In this document: positions 27,392 to 36,275 of the stretch, one piece after another
Numbering within the stretch: position 1 is the first letter of the stretch
Layout: each line of letters opens with the position of its first letter
Assembly (NCBI GenBank): GCA_034509925.1
Contig: CM067532.1
Location: forward strand, 6,883,142-6,947,141
Reading direction: 5' to 3'
DNA length: 64,000 nt
Source: Hirudinaria manillensis
Lineage: Eukaryota > Annelida > Clitellata > Hirudinida > Hirudinidae
Translations under genes and position numbers: made by a program
Notes under the pieces: model-generated
What the model was told of the DNA's origin: nothing
What the model saw: the letters and a program-made list of their open reading frames with translations, nothing else
Database searches by the model: none

Positions 27392-29507
27392 AATGATGAT
27401 GCTGATGGTGATGATGAGGAAGAGGAGGATGAAGCTACTATGGTGGTAATGATGACAGTGAATTTTCTCCAGTGGAATCATCAGCGGGTTTCACCATTTT
27501 GCCAAGTCTTCAATTTAGGACAAGATCATGACCTTAATAATTTCAAGGCTCAACGTATCGTCTTTTTTTTTATGTAATTAAACGTAAACAAGACTCAATA
27601 ATATAAAATAAGTCATAAAATTTCCAAGTAATTCTTTTTTTAAAGACTTTATTTTATGACTTCGATTGTTTGAAAAGCGGATTGAAAAGGAAAATATTTC
27701 TACGATGAGAAACAGTGTTGAGATTGTGTTGCGGAGTTGCTGTTGCAAAAATGCACGGACGCTGGTCACAAGAAAACAAGGCTCCTCTGCCGAAGGATAT
27801 TCACAAAGTATTCAATTTTTGAAGTTGAATTCGTGCAGAAATTTTAGTCAAAAACTCCAGGAAAGCCTCCAGGGTTGTCTTGAAAGCTTCCTTTGGAAAA
27901 GTTTGTTGATATTTCATTTCTCGATCTATCTGCTTCTTCAATATTTGTCTCCTGGACATGCAATCTAATGCAAGGTCCTGAGTTGCAATGCAATACGAGA
28001 TCCACCTGTTTTTACCTTCAATTGCAATCCAATCCAATGCAGGGTCATGCCATGCAAGGACATTTCAACCCAATGCAAAGCAAAGTTCCACCTCGTTTTA
28101 GTCTCAGTTGTTTTCACTTCCTTCGTCTTGCTTTGACTTGACAAACAAATGACTGCCTGTCGCATGATGTTCCAATAAACATTTGAATAAAAACGAATAA
28201 ATACGAAATATACATTTCTGATTTTTTTTCAAATAGAAATCATAATTATACTTAGATAATTATAATTTAATGTAATTAAATATTCTTCAGAATATCCAAA
28301 GACATCATTAAAACGTTCAAGCATTAATCGCTAAAAGATTAAAAATGTTTTATATTTTATTCCAAATTATCTTCTGGAATGATTAGAGCAGAATTTTGCA
28401 TTTTAATTTTTGTATTTTTTAGAATATAATTTAATATTTAAATAAATATTTCCTTGAAATCAGATTTTATGACATCATTACCGGCCAATAACCATCGAAT
28501 TCTGGACTACATTTCGATGCGAAACATGAATTTTTTATTTTCTCAAAATTATTAAAATTCTGACGAAATAAGGTGAAAATAAGTGAAAATCCAGGAAAAT
28601 AACTTTATAATCTCGTGAAAGCCCTCTGAATCCGTGCTGGATCGTTGTATGATGTTATAATTATTTGCGGATTTTATATTTTCGGTGATATTTCTTATTA
28701 TTCCTTGAATTATTGTGCACTCCAATGTCAATTAGACGTGCCAATACAAATTCATATTACTATGATTATAATACATATCCATATTATTATGTTGTTATAA
28801 TAAAGAGGTATTATATTATTATAAATTCAATTATGTTGCAGTTAATTAGTAAGTTGTAGTTAATGATTAAAATTAATATTTCGGAATAAAATATTCAAAG
28901 TTTAAATTTAAATTTTAAAGCATTTAAAGCATTACCTAAAGGCCAAACTTTGCCATTTTCAAAAACCATCGTGTAGACCCCAGCGATATCATCATCGTCA
29001 TCATCATTATCATCATGTCCGTTTTTTCGTATCGTCATCATTACAATCACTACCATCATCGTCATCATCATCATCATCACCAGCTGCCTCTGTGGGTCAC
29101 CTCCGTCAAAACCTTTTCGCGGCGTTAATCGTGCGCTACGATGGGCATTAGCGCCAGGCCAAAACAATCGTCGTCATCATCATCACCATCATCAGCACCA
29201 TCGTCATCACCACCACCGTCACCTGGTTGGCATCGAGTCCCCAGAATTCCAGCTCCTCCTCGAAGAGGGGACCGCAGACGTCAGTGGGGTAGTGGAGTTT
29301 TCCAGTCCTGTAGTAGTTGAGGATCTGTGCAAAGACCCCAGGGTGTCTGTCGAAGAAGTATTCGTTCAGGACGGGGTCGTAATTGGCCAATGCCTCCGTC
29401 AGACGAGAGAGTCGCGTGGCGGGAATCTTTTTCAGTGTTGCTTTGTAAGCCTCGTGCCTTATGCCACCGACGTTCAGAATCACACGGTTTTCGCAGTCCA
29501 TAGACAT
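18027..29507 (-). CDS. Shaw: Voltage-gated potassium channel, Shaw/Kv3 (KCNC) subfamily, 4 exons, 587 aa
   Basis: Minus-strand exons 29507-29223, 26431-26204, 20032-18976 and 18220-18027 join in phases 0, 0 and 1 to 587 codons. Exon 1 plus the start of exon 2 is the T1 tetramerisation domain (NVGGIRHE) with the Zn motif HX5CX20CC typical of non-Shaker Kv families (H72, C78, C99-C100). Exon 3 encodes the whole core: S1 172-189, S2 252-269, S3 279-297, S4 309-324, S5 341-361, selectivity filter TVGYGD 390-395, S6 with PVP at 421-423, then the Shaw/Kv3 motif [14 protein letters not shown]. Exon 4 gives a Ser-rich tail ending YFFSK. S4 has few positive charges (R314, R317, K320, R323), as in arthropod Shaw. 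It would form plasma-membrane tetramers giving delayed-rectifier or leak-like K+ current. The last intron's donor (ATTG|GTAACA) was chosen because it fits phase; without it the frame runs into an ATT repeat. A retrotransposon sits just upstream of the start codon. Confidence 0.95.
18221..18975 (-). other. Intron 3 of the potassium channel gene
   Basis: 755 bp between donor GTAACA and acceptor TTTCTACAG. It contains an ATT microsatellite near 18902-18932 (read as open frame by extension of exon 3) and a CT-rich run near 18485-18520. Nothing else recognised. Confidence 0.7.
20290..20560. promoter_or_regulatory. GC-richer intronic island, candidate enhancer
   Basis: A compact block of higher G+C inside the AT-rich channel intron, with a TAATNA-rich and ATGCAT-containing core (GTGAATTATGCATGGCAAAC near 20451-20470) of the kind bound by homeodomain and POU factors. 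No coding motif. Conservation would have to be tested by comparison with related genomes; the enhancer call is inference only. Confidence 0.25.
21520..21560. promoter_or_regulatory. E-box plus CRE palindrome inside channel intron 2
   Basis: CACGTG at 21525-21530 is followed 15 bases later by a full CRE palindrome TGACGTCA at 21546-21553. These are consensus sites for bHLH-ZIP and CREB/ATF factors. The surrounding block (about 21340-21640) is richer in G+C than the rest of the intron. It could be an internal enhancer or alternative promoter; the sequence alone does not show function. Confidence 0.3.
22981..23080. repeat. 20-bp AT tandem array with inverted symmetry
   Basis: Five tandem 20-bp units of the form TATTAATAT(T/A)ATAATAATAT, each nearly self-complementary, flanked by other AT palindromes from about 22905. 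Such arrays can extrude cruciforms and are length-variable. Confidence 0.9.
24844..24953. repeat. (ATT)n microsatellite in channel intron 2
   Basis: About 36 ATT units with a few interruptions (AATAAT junction and one ATC). Confidence 0.95.
26432..29222 (-). other. Intron 1 of the potassium channel gene (2.8 kb)
   Basis: Bounded by donor CAG|GTGACG and acceptor CCTAAG. Holds a GAT microsatellite (about 27342-27400), CAT/CGT trinucleotide clusters close to the donor (about 28986-29215), and a patch at 27890-28100 with loosely repeated AATGCAA(G)G words. Open frames over 27666-28037 on both strands have no recognised product. Confidence 0.6.
27342..27400. repeat. (GAT)n microsatellite
   Basis: About 16-20 GAT units with sporadic substitutions, inside channel intron 1. 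Poly-Asp in one plus frame and poly-Ile in one minus frame are artefacts. Confidence 0.95.
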
Positions 29508-29541
29508 TCAGGAGTTGTTGATGACGATGATTATGGTGATG

Positions 29542-29546
29542 GTGGT
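29542..29546. repeat. Target-site duplication, left copy
   Basis: GTGGT directly before the 5' LTR; same five bases follow the 3' LTR. Confidence 0.95.
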
Positions 29547-29761
29547 TGTTGCGGAGTGCAATATAGTTTTTAAAACTATATATATTTGTAAAAGGGGCAC
29601 TCAGTGTCTTTCGATATGCACATCTGTGCTGGGAATCGTTAAGCCAGGGTGTTGTTGTGTTGAGCTTTGTAGCATTCTTGGAAACCAATACAAGTCGTTT
29701 CCCCAATCTGTAGTTCTCTCGCGTTGTCATCACTTACTACGTTCCCAGTAAGAACGTAACA
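29547..29761 (+). repeat. 5' LTR of the Ty3/gypsy element
   Basis: 215 bp with TG...CA ends. A TATA-like stretch (ACTATATATATTTG, about 29575-29588) could serve as the core promoter for element transcription on the plus strand. Confidence 0.97.
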
Positions 29762-32700
29762 ATGGCGCAGTCGACAGGATCGATGATGACCGAGATGAAA
29801 CAATTGGTGGCGATGTTTCAGCAGCAAATATCGTCAATGAGGGAACAGATGCTCGAGGAACGGAAGATATACGATGAGCAGCTAAAGGACTTATTTACAA
29901 GATCCCAAACCTCAGGAGTACAGAATTGTACAGCATTCGACACTTCGAACGAACTCTGGGAAGATTACGGGGCAAAGTTTTCTAACGTAGCAGCTCAGTC
30001 CGTCCCCGAAGAGAAACAACCGCATGTGTTTCTCAGCCAAGATCCGTCCACCTACAAGTTACGCAACACCCTGGCGGAACAAGAAGAAACCGCCAGAGTA
30101 GCCAGGGAAACCGTTCATGGTTCACCGGCTCATACAGCAGTACAGGAAATCAAGACCACAACTTCAAAAACTAAAACAACCCCGATCAACCGACAGATAC
30201 AAGAGAGCTGTTTTAGATGTGGCAAAACCAACCACAAAGCAAACGCTTGCAAGAGGAAGGACCTGTTCTGCAAATTCTGCGACAAGACCGGACACCTAGA
30301 AATCGTCTGTCGGAAAAAGGCCAAACAAAGCCTTCAGGTAATCAAGCACTCGTCTGTACATCGGGTGTCCGGCACAGAACCTTTAAAATACAAAGTGAGA
30401 TTTCAGAACAATTACAGTTTTGAATTCCTAGTGGACAGCGGATCCAGAGACAGTTTTTGTTCAAAGCAAATATGGACAAAACTAGGCAAACCTGCGCTGA
30501 GTACCAATTCCACGGTCTACACCTCTGCGACAGGAGATCCCATCCAAATACTTGGATGCTTCACCATCCAAACCCTTTCAGACGAGCACCCAAAACGGGA
30601 AAGGCAGCTGCGGTTAAACGTCACATCAATTCCGGATCTCAACCTACTAGGAAGAAAAGCGCTGCTAGATCTAGAAGTCGATGTTACGGCTCTTATGAGA
30701 AACAAAGTACAAGTGGTATCCAAGGTACAGGATATCAATCTCAAACAAGCTTGCCAAAAGCTGTGTTTACAATTCGAGGAACTGTTCAAACCTGAATTAG
30801 GTTGCCTTAAAGATTTTGAATTAGACATTAAATTCAAGGCAGAAACCGAACCGATATTCCACAAGCCGAGAACGGTACCTTTAGCCATTCTCGAGGAGCT
30901 GGGCCAAACCTACGAGGCAGGAATAAAAAAGGGGCTATGGATACCCACCCAATTCAACAATTGGGGAACCCCTGTTGTCCCCATCAGGAAGCAACTTCAA
31001 GAGGGACAAAGCAAGGCCAAGCTTCGAGTCTGTGGAGATTATTCAGTCACAGTGAATCCGCAGCTAGAACCGCATCGACATCCAATGCCTTTACCAGAAG
31101 ATTTAATGAGAAGGCTGGGTGGAGGACATTATTTCAGTAAGATTGATCTTGCAGATGCCTACCACCAGATCAAGCTATCTCGAGAGAGCCAGAAAAGATT
31201 AGCTCTAAGTACACATAAAGGAGTTCTTCTTCAAACTAGGCTCCCATTCGGAATTACATCGGCACCAGGTTACTTTCAAGAAATCATGGATAAACTAACA
31301 AGCGATCTGGAAGGCGTCGCAGTTTATCTAGATGATATTTTGGTCAGCGGACTCTCCGCTACCGAACATCTTTGCAACCTAAGGAAGTTACTCCAACGAC
31401 TCCAAGACAACGGTCTAAGATGTAACCTAAACAAGTGTCGATTTGCCCAACCTACAGTGGAATACCTGGGCCACACAATAACAAGGGATGGAATCAAAGC
31501 AGGCCGACAAGTGGACGCAGTGGCAAAAATGCCAGTACCAACAAACGTACCAAACCTGAAGTCTTTCTTAGGGTCTATTCAATTCTACGGCAAGTTCATC
31601 CCAAATCTTTCAACAGTAGCAGAACCATTAAACCGCCTAACTCGGAAAGAAACTACATGGAGATGGTCAGGTCAGGAAGACTCAGCATTCAACAAACTGA
31701 AAAGTCTACTGACGAAGGACGTAATGTTAGCACATTACGACAAAACACTACCAATCGGGATTTCATGTGATGCTTCAGAAGTGGGAGTAGGAGTTGTTCT
31801 GTTCCAGAGATACCAAGATGGCGCAGAAAGACCTCTTTTCAATGTCTCCAAGACATTGACGCCGACACAACGCAGATACAGTCAGATACAGCGAGAGGCA
31901 TTAGCCATCATCTACGGGCTAGAGAAATTCCATAATTATCTCTACGGTAGAAAATTCATTTTGGTTACGGACCACAAACCTTTACTTTCCTTATTCAATC
32001 CAAAAAAAGGAACTCCAGCTTTAGCTGCAAATCGCCTAGCCAGATGGGCGTTGACCCTGAGTCAATACGAATACACCATCGAGTACCGGAAAACAACTGA
32101 GCACGGAAATGCGGATGCCCTCAGCAGATTACCGGCCGGTGAAGATCGAGAATTCGATAAGAAAGAAGAAACAGAGGATACTTCAACAGTGTGTACAATA
32201 AACACCATCAGTCAACAACTCAAACCTACTGATCACAAGGTGTTAGCAAAAGAATCCAGCAAAGATACAACTCTGTCAACCGTCATGCGACACGTAAAGG
32301 AAGGATGGCCCAAAGTTACAACTCAAGAGGTAAGTCACTTCCAGAAACTGCAGGATTCTCTTGTCACACAAGGAGGATGTCTACTATACGGATCAAGAAT
32401 AGTCATTCCCCACAAACTCCAAAACCAAGTGTTGGATTTGTTACACCTGGGACACTTTGGGATAAACCGCATGAAACAGTTGGCAAGATCAGTGGTTTAC
32501 TGGCATGGCATCGATAGGGACATTGAACACCTATGCCGTTCATGCACATCATGTGCAGAACACCAGAACAGTCCAAATAAAGCCCCAAACCATCCTTGGA
32601 TGTTACCCGAAAAGCCATGGAGCAGATTACATTTAGACCATGCGATAAATTTCCTCGGGAGTAACTGGTTGGTAATAGTGGATGCTTTCTCAAAGTATCC

Positions 32701-33592
32701 ATGCATACACCCTACGAGCTCAATCACAGCAAATACAACCATCCAGCTATTGGAGGAGGACTTTGCACATTTCGGCTACCCACATTCTATTGTGACGGAC
32801 AATGCACCATCCTTCTTATCGGAGGAATTTCAAAGTTGGTGCAAAGAAAGAGGGATCTCACACCTTACAGGGGCCCCATACCACCCAGCCACAAATGGAG
32901 CAGCAGAACGAATGGTGCAAACGTTTAAGCAATCCCTGAGAAAGTCGGCACATACACCGAAACAAGCACTTCAGGAATTCTTATTAATGTACAGGAGAAC
33001 ACCTTTAGACTCAGGTTTCTCACCTAGCGAACTACTAAATGGTCGTCAAATCAGAAGTAAATTGGACGCCCTAATGCCTTCTCCTGTTCACTTTGCGCAA
33101 AAGAAGCAGGTACAAAATAACGCTAAAAAATCAGGACCAAGCAAACAGACGAGTACAACCAACTTCCTACAGGAAGGCGCGCTGTGTTATGCACTTTACA
33201 TGGGTCCAAAACAAGATAAGCAGCCAAAATGGATTCCGGCTACAATTATCAAAATCCGGGGTCCTAGAACGGTAGAAGTCAAAATCCACCCAAAAGGTCC
33301 GGTATGGAAACGCCATGTGGACCAACTTCGCGAACGGTATGAAGAATACCCGGATTTAGATCCAGGCGAAGAAACAGGACACTCGGCAAGAAGCTACGTC
33401 AACGAAGAAACAGGCAACTCGGCAAGAAGCTCCACCAGCGAAGAACGGAGCAAGATTCCGGAACCCATTCCGTCGACAACCACCGTCGAACCAGCAGAAA
33501 CACTTATCCCAAGACGCTCAGAGCGAATCCGCCAAAAGGCCTTTACAAAGGACTTTTCGGCCGGTGGGGAGGTGTTGCGGAGTGCAATATAG
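29762..33592 (+). CDS. Gag-pol polyprotein of Ty3/gypsy element (1276 aa, intact frame)
   Basis: Encodes the machinery for reverse transcription and integration of the element. Visible in order: a short gag N-terminus with a W-x-x-Y/F-x-x-F pattern (residues about 60-100), two CCHC zinc knuckles (C150-C163 and C170-C183), aspartic protease DSG (225-227), reverse transcriptase with YLDD (522-525), RNase H with a conserved Asp (D670), integrase HHCC finger (H895, H898, C925/C928) and a D,D35E triad (D959, D1013, E1049), then a basic/Ser-rich C-terminus. No stop or frameshift. The gag part is short, about 150 residues before the first zinc knuckle; compared with related elements much of the capsid C-terminal half seems to be missing, so particle assembly may need a helper. 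Single-frame gag-pol needs no frameshift signal. Confidence 0.96.
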   Translation: MAQSTGSMMTEMKQLVAMFQQQISSMREQMLEERKIYDEQLKDLFTRSQTSGVQNCTAFDTSNELWEDYGAKFSNVAAQSVPEEKQPHVFLSQDPSTYKLRNTLAEQEETARVARETVHGSPAHTAVQEIKTTTSKTKTTPINRQIQESCFRCGKTNHKANACKRKDLFCKFCDKTGHLEIVCRKKAKQSLQVIKHSSVHRVSGTEPLKYKVRFQNNYSFEFLVDSGSRDSFCSKQIWTKLGKPALSTNSTVYTSATGDPIQILGCFTIQTLSDEHPKRERQLRLNVTSIPDLNLLGRKALLDLEVDVTALMRNKVQVVSKVQDINLKQACQKLCLQFEELFKPELGCLKDFELDIKFKAETEPIFHKPRTVPLAILEELGQTYEAGIKKGLWIPTQFNNWGTPVVPIRKQLQEGQSKAKLRVCGDYSVTVNPQLEPHRHPMPLPEDLMRRLGGGHYFSKIDLADAYHQIKLSRESQKRLALSTHKGVLLQTRLPFGITSAPGYFQEIMDKLTSDLEGVAVYLDDILVSGLSATEHLCNLRKLLQRLQDNGLRCNLNKCRFAQPTVEYLGHTITRDGIKAGRQVDAVAKMPVPTNVPNLKSFLGSIQFYGKFIPNLSTVAEPLNRLTRKETTWRWSGQEDSAFNKLKSLLTKDVMLAHYDKTLPIGISCDASEVGVGVVLFQRYQDGAERPLFNVSKTLTPTQRRYSQIQREALAIIYGLEKFHNYLYGRKFILVTDHKPLLSLFNPKKGTPALAANRLARWALTLSQYEYTIEYRKTTEHGNADALSRLPAGEDREFDKKEETEDTSTVCTINTISQQLKPTDHKVLAKESSKDTTLSTVMRHVKEGWPKVTTQEVSHFQKLQDSLVTQGGCLLYGSRIVIPHKLQNQVLDLLHLGHFGINRMKQLARSVVYWHGIDRDIEHLCRSCTSCAEHQNSPNKAPNHPWMLPEKPWSRLHLDHAINFLGSNWLVIVDAFSKYPCIHPTSSITANTTIQLLEEDFAHFGYPHSIVTDNAPSFLSEEFQSWCKERGISHLTGAPYHPATNGAAERMVQTFKQSLRKSAHTPKQALQEFLLMYRRTPLDSGFSPSELLNGRQIRSKLDALMPSPVHFAQKKQVQNNAKKSGPSKQTSTTNFLQEGALCYALYMGPKQDKQPKWIPATIIKIRGPRTVEVKIHPKGPVWKRHVDQLRERYEEYPDLDPGEETGHSARSYVNEETGNSARSSTSEERSKIPEPIPSTTTVEPAETLIPRRSERIRQKAFTKDFSAGGEVLRSAI
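29763..29780 (+). other. Primer-binding site, tRNA-Ser type
   Basis: TGGCGCAGTCGACAGGAT starts one base after the LTR end and is complementary to a tRNA 3' end ...CGACTGCGCCA, the form seen in animal tRNA-Ser. The gag-pol ATG (29762-29764) overlaps its first bases, an arrangement I associate with Mag/SURL-type elements. Confidence 0.8.
33563..33572 (+). other. Polypurine tract
   Basis: GGTGGGGAGG immediately before the 3' LTR, the usual position of the plus-strand primer; one T interrupts the purines. Confidence 0.75.
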
Positions 33593-33787
33593 TTTTTAAA
33601 ACTATATATATTTGTAAAAGGGGCACTCAGTGTCTTTCGATATGCACATCTGTGCTGGGAATCGTTAAGCCAGGGTGTTGTTGTGTTGAGCTTTGTAGCA
33701 TTCTTGGAAACCAATACAAGTCGTTTCCCCAATCTGTAGTTCTCTCGCGTTGTCATCACTTACTACGTTCCCAGTAAGAACGTAACA
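33573..33787 (+). repeat. 3' LTR of the Ty3/gypsy element
   Basis: 215 bp, no difference from the 5' LTR noticed. The gag-pol frame ends inside it at 33590-33592. Confidence 0.97.
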
Positions 33788-33792
33788 GTGGT
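33788..33792. repeat. Target-site duplication, right copy
   Basis: GTGGT directly after the 3' LTR. A five-base duplication is usual for Ty3/gypsy integrases. Confidence 0.95.
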
Positions 33793-34299
33793 TATGAGTA
33801 TAAAGTCGATGGTAGTTGCTTATTCTTGGCTTTCTTCTTTTGCATTGTCGAAATAGTTTTTCAATCTAAGAAGAAACAAACAAAAACAAAAATATAACAA
33901 GAATTGCTTGATTCTTCAATCTTTTTAGTGGAATTAGTTTCATTTACTGGACTCAGACTTAGGATTAAACATTCGATGGACACAAAAGTATCGAAATATC
34001 TGAGATGGAGTGACTGAAAGGTTGAGAAAAGGATGCTGAAGTGACTGTGACTGGTTTTCCAGGAGAAGGAAGAGGTGATGACGACGACGATGAGGAGAAG
34101 GAAATTAAGTCAATTCGCAAGTCATGAACTCCAGTTCAGTTTCTACTCAAATTCTAGGTTTTTTTTTCTTCTTTGGTTATTCAGCTCTTTAAAATGTTTA
34201 TTCGATTTAATATTTATTCATTTTAATTCTTAATTACTTATTTATTTAAATTTACGTGATTATTTTTGTAATTATTTCATTTTATTTTTTTTTATATAG
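33793..34299. other. Flank right of the retrotransposon
   Basis: Original upstream sequence of the channel gene, now displaced about 4.2 kb. A short acidic open patch after TTTTCCAG (34063-34130, GRGDDDDDEEKEIKS-like in one frame) may be an exon or a diverged GAC/GAT repeat; it does not join in phase to the next candidate exon. Nothing else seen. Confidence 0.3.
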
Positions 34300-34551
34300 A
34301 AGTCGTTGAACCAGATTTTTAACGGTGAAAAAAGTTCTCAAATCGAAAAAGAATTCCCTGGCGAGAAAGAATTGCTTGACGAGATAAAATCACTCCAGGT
34401 TGAATTAATTCCCCCTTTATCGCCCGAAGATAAACAAGATCTGGATACGAGGGGCCCCGTGGCGAGGAGCCAAGTGGAAAACATTTTCCAGCTCCTGCAA
34501 ATTGAGTTAAAGGCGAATCTCTTATTGATCAACTCACTGGACAAGTCACGG
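34300..34551 (+). CDS. Candidate internal exon of an unidentified protein
   Basis: After a good polypyrimidine tract and acceptor (TTTTTTTTATATAG) an 84-codon frame opens with non-repetitive, protein-like composition: charged, amphipathic and helical in character (for example FPGEKELLDEIKSLQVELIPP and VENIFQLLQIELKANLLLI). A possible donor is CGG|GTCATA at 34552; beyond it the frame runs into ATT repeats. I do not recognise the family. Candidate partners to the right are 34716-34760 (basic RPRKKAK in one frame), 35657-35697 (RESDRRKKRK) and 36200-36275, suggesting a nuclear, basic/acidic protein, but the phases do not all agree, so the gene model is open. Confidence 0.35.
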
Positions 34552-34649
34552 GTCATAAAATTAATATTCATTATCTTTTATTATCTCTTAGCTCACAATG
34601 ATCTCCGTAATGTTGTAGCAATTAGTCACGTCACAAATATCATCATCTT

Positions 34650-34659
34650 CTTCTTCTTC

Positions 34660-34693
<34 letters not shown>

Positions 34694-34761
34694 TTTTTAT
34701 TCAAAATTACTCTAGGCTGAGACCCCGGAAAAAGGCAAAGTCTCTGGAAGAGACTTTAGGC

Positions 34762-34796
<35 letters not shown>

Positions 34797-34805
34797 TATA
34801 TTATT
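34650..34805. repeat. TTC/ATT microsatellites
   Basis: Two ATT runs (about 34658-34690 and 34763-34800) around a short non-repetitive spacer. Confidence 0.9.
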
Positions 34806-34913
34806 TAAATTATTTATGTTTGCAGTGAAAATAGAAATTAACGTTTTGTGAGTACATGAACAATTCATCGCATTTATTCATAATTCATTCGCGAATGAAA
34901 AGCGTTTTCAAGT

Positions 34914-35070
34914 AAATAAATTAAAAATAATAAATTCTCATAAATAAATTAAAAATAATAAATAATAAATTCTCATAAATTAAATTAAAATAATAAATTC
35001 TCATAAATAAATTAAAATAATAAATTCTCATAAATAAATTAAAAATAATAAATAATAAATTCTCATAATT
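34914..35070. repeat. Minisatellite, unit about 27-36 bp
   Basis: Five imperfect tandem copies of a unit TTCTCATAAATAAATTAAAA plus a variable number of ATAATAA. Confidence 0.85.
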
Positions 35071-35612
35071 CATTTTATCCTCACAAGGTTCATAATTATC
35101 GAAGCAAGAGTTGTAAAAATTCCTTTAAGTGAAACCTTCGTCTGCCTATTTCTGTTAATAGAAATAATAACAGTTAGAATTTTATATTTATTCAGTAATT
35201 AATATTTATTTATATTTTAAGATTTACTTATAATTTACTATTTATTTATTTATTTATTAGAAAATTGTAAACATTTATTTAATCTAAATATCCAATCTCC
35301 AATCTCCAACTTCCATCCAAGCACGTTCTCGTCTGCAAGCGGTCCTCAAAGAATCGCCGGATTTTCAACTTCCCTTTTTCATGAAGTCGGTACTTTTAGT
35401 GCCAATAAAACCGTCTCCAAGGTGCACTGACGATGTGTCCGTAAGAGTCCAAACGTAGCCCTAAAGAATGCGGAGTCACAGGCAACTTTTGAATTTTTCA
35501 ACCGTAAACAATTAGCGGAGTTATCAAGTCCTTTTCTTTTTTATCCTAAGAGAGAGAAAGGAAGGAAAATGATTTCCAAATTAAATCTTAAATTCAACGA
35601 GAGTTGAAGTAG

Positions 35613-36132
35613 ACGAGTCCTTCAGAATGGAAAATTCTTTTTAATTTTCTGCTCCACAGACGTGCCGCGGGAAAGCGACCGGAGAAAAAAAAGAAAGGTG
35701 ATGATGACGATGATGACGACTATGACGATGACGACGATAATGACGGTAGTGATGATGATGACGACGACGACGACGACGATAAGGACGGTAATGATGATGA
35801 TGACGATTATGACGATGATGGTGATGATGACGACTATGACGATAATGGTGATGACGACGACTATGACGATGACGACGATAATGACGGTAATGATGATGAT
35901 GACGATTATGACGATGATGGTGATGATGACGACTATGACGATAATGGTGATTATGACGATGATGACGATGATGACGACGATAATGACGGTAATGATGATG
36001 ATGACGATTATGACGATGATGGTGATGATGACGACTATGACGATAATGGTGATTATGACGATGATGACGATGATGACGACGATAATGACGGTAATGATGA
36101 TGATGACGATGATGACGGGGATGGTGGTTAAT
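35613..36132 (+). repeat. GAT/GAC minisatellite, about 102-bp higher-order period, open Asp-rich frame
   Basis: From about 35700 the sequence is built of GAT, GAC, TAT, AAT and GGT triplets arranged in a higher-order unit; the marker AATGACGGTAATG (AAGGACGGTAATG in the first copy) recurs at about 35781, 35880, 35982 and 36084 (99, 102, 102 bp). In one plus frame it reads as a 33-34 residue Asp-rich repeat (units like DYDDDGDDDDYDDNG) preceded by a basic segment (GKRPEKKKK); this frame is open from about 35613 to a TAA at 36130-36132 and has no ATG. A second frame is open too (Met/Thr-rich). It could be an exon of an acidic protein, but a noncoding minisatellite is at least as likely. Confidence 0.7.
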
Positions 36133-36199
36133 TAACTTCTAGAGAGATGGAAAAACCACGAAAGACATGTGACGTCATCGTGTCCAATCTCAGCTGCAG

Positions 36200-36275
36200 A
36201 TCCAAGCAGACGACGAGGTGAAAAAAAAACAACTGAAGCCAGTCCTTCCATTCATCACGGACGGCAACAATAAAG
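36200..36275 (+). CDS. Weak candidate exon, basic/acidic segment
   Basis: Bounded by CTGCAG and AAAG|GTAAAC, 25 codons plus one base, reading IQADDEVKKKQLKPVLPF and onward without repeats. The donor is good and the composition is protein-like; a second frame from an acceptor five bases upstream instead ends at a stop. No family recognised. It might belong with the candidate exon at 34300-34551. Confidence 0.25.

Larger units (their letters stand above)
29547..33787 (+). mobile_element. Complete Ty3/gypsy LTR retrotransposon, Mag/SURL-like, 4241 bp
   Basis: Two 215-bp direct repeats (29547-29761 and 33573-33787) begin TGTTGCGG and end GTAACA and look identical on reading. The element is flanked by a 5-bp duplication GTGGT (29542-29546 and 33788-33792). 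A primer-binding site abuts the 5' LTR and a purine-rich tract precedes the 3' LTR. Between them is one uninterrupted gag-pol frame of 1276 codons with domain order gag - protease - RT - RNase H - integrase, the Ty3/gypsy order; no env frame. Identical LTRs and an intact frame mean a recent insertion. It lies on the plus strand, pointing away from the minus-strand potassium channel, whose start codon is about 35 bp from the target duplication. Confidence 0.97.

Noticed and set aside
27666-28165. Open frames on both strands in channel intron 1
   Set aside because: Overlapping opposite-strand frames with loose internal repeats and no recognised domain.
29281-29733. Minus-strand frame over LTR and channel exon 1
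   Set aside because: Crosses the LTR boundary and is out of frame with the T1 domain.
30517-32742. Minus-strand frames within the retrotransposon
   Set aside because: Antisense shadows of gag-pol with no motif.
34306-34851. Full 181-codon reading of the 34.3 kb frame
   Set aside because: The second half is poly-Leu from ATT repeats; only 34300-34551 is kept as a candidate exon.
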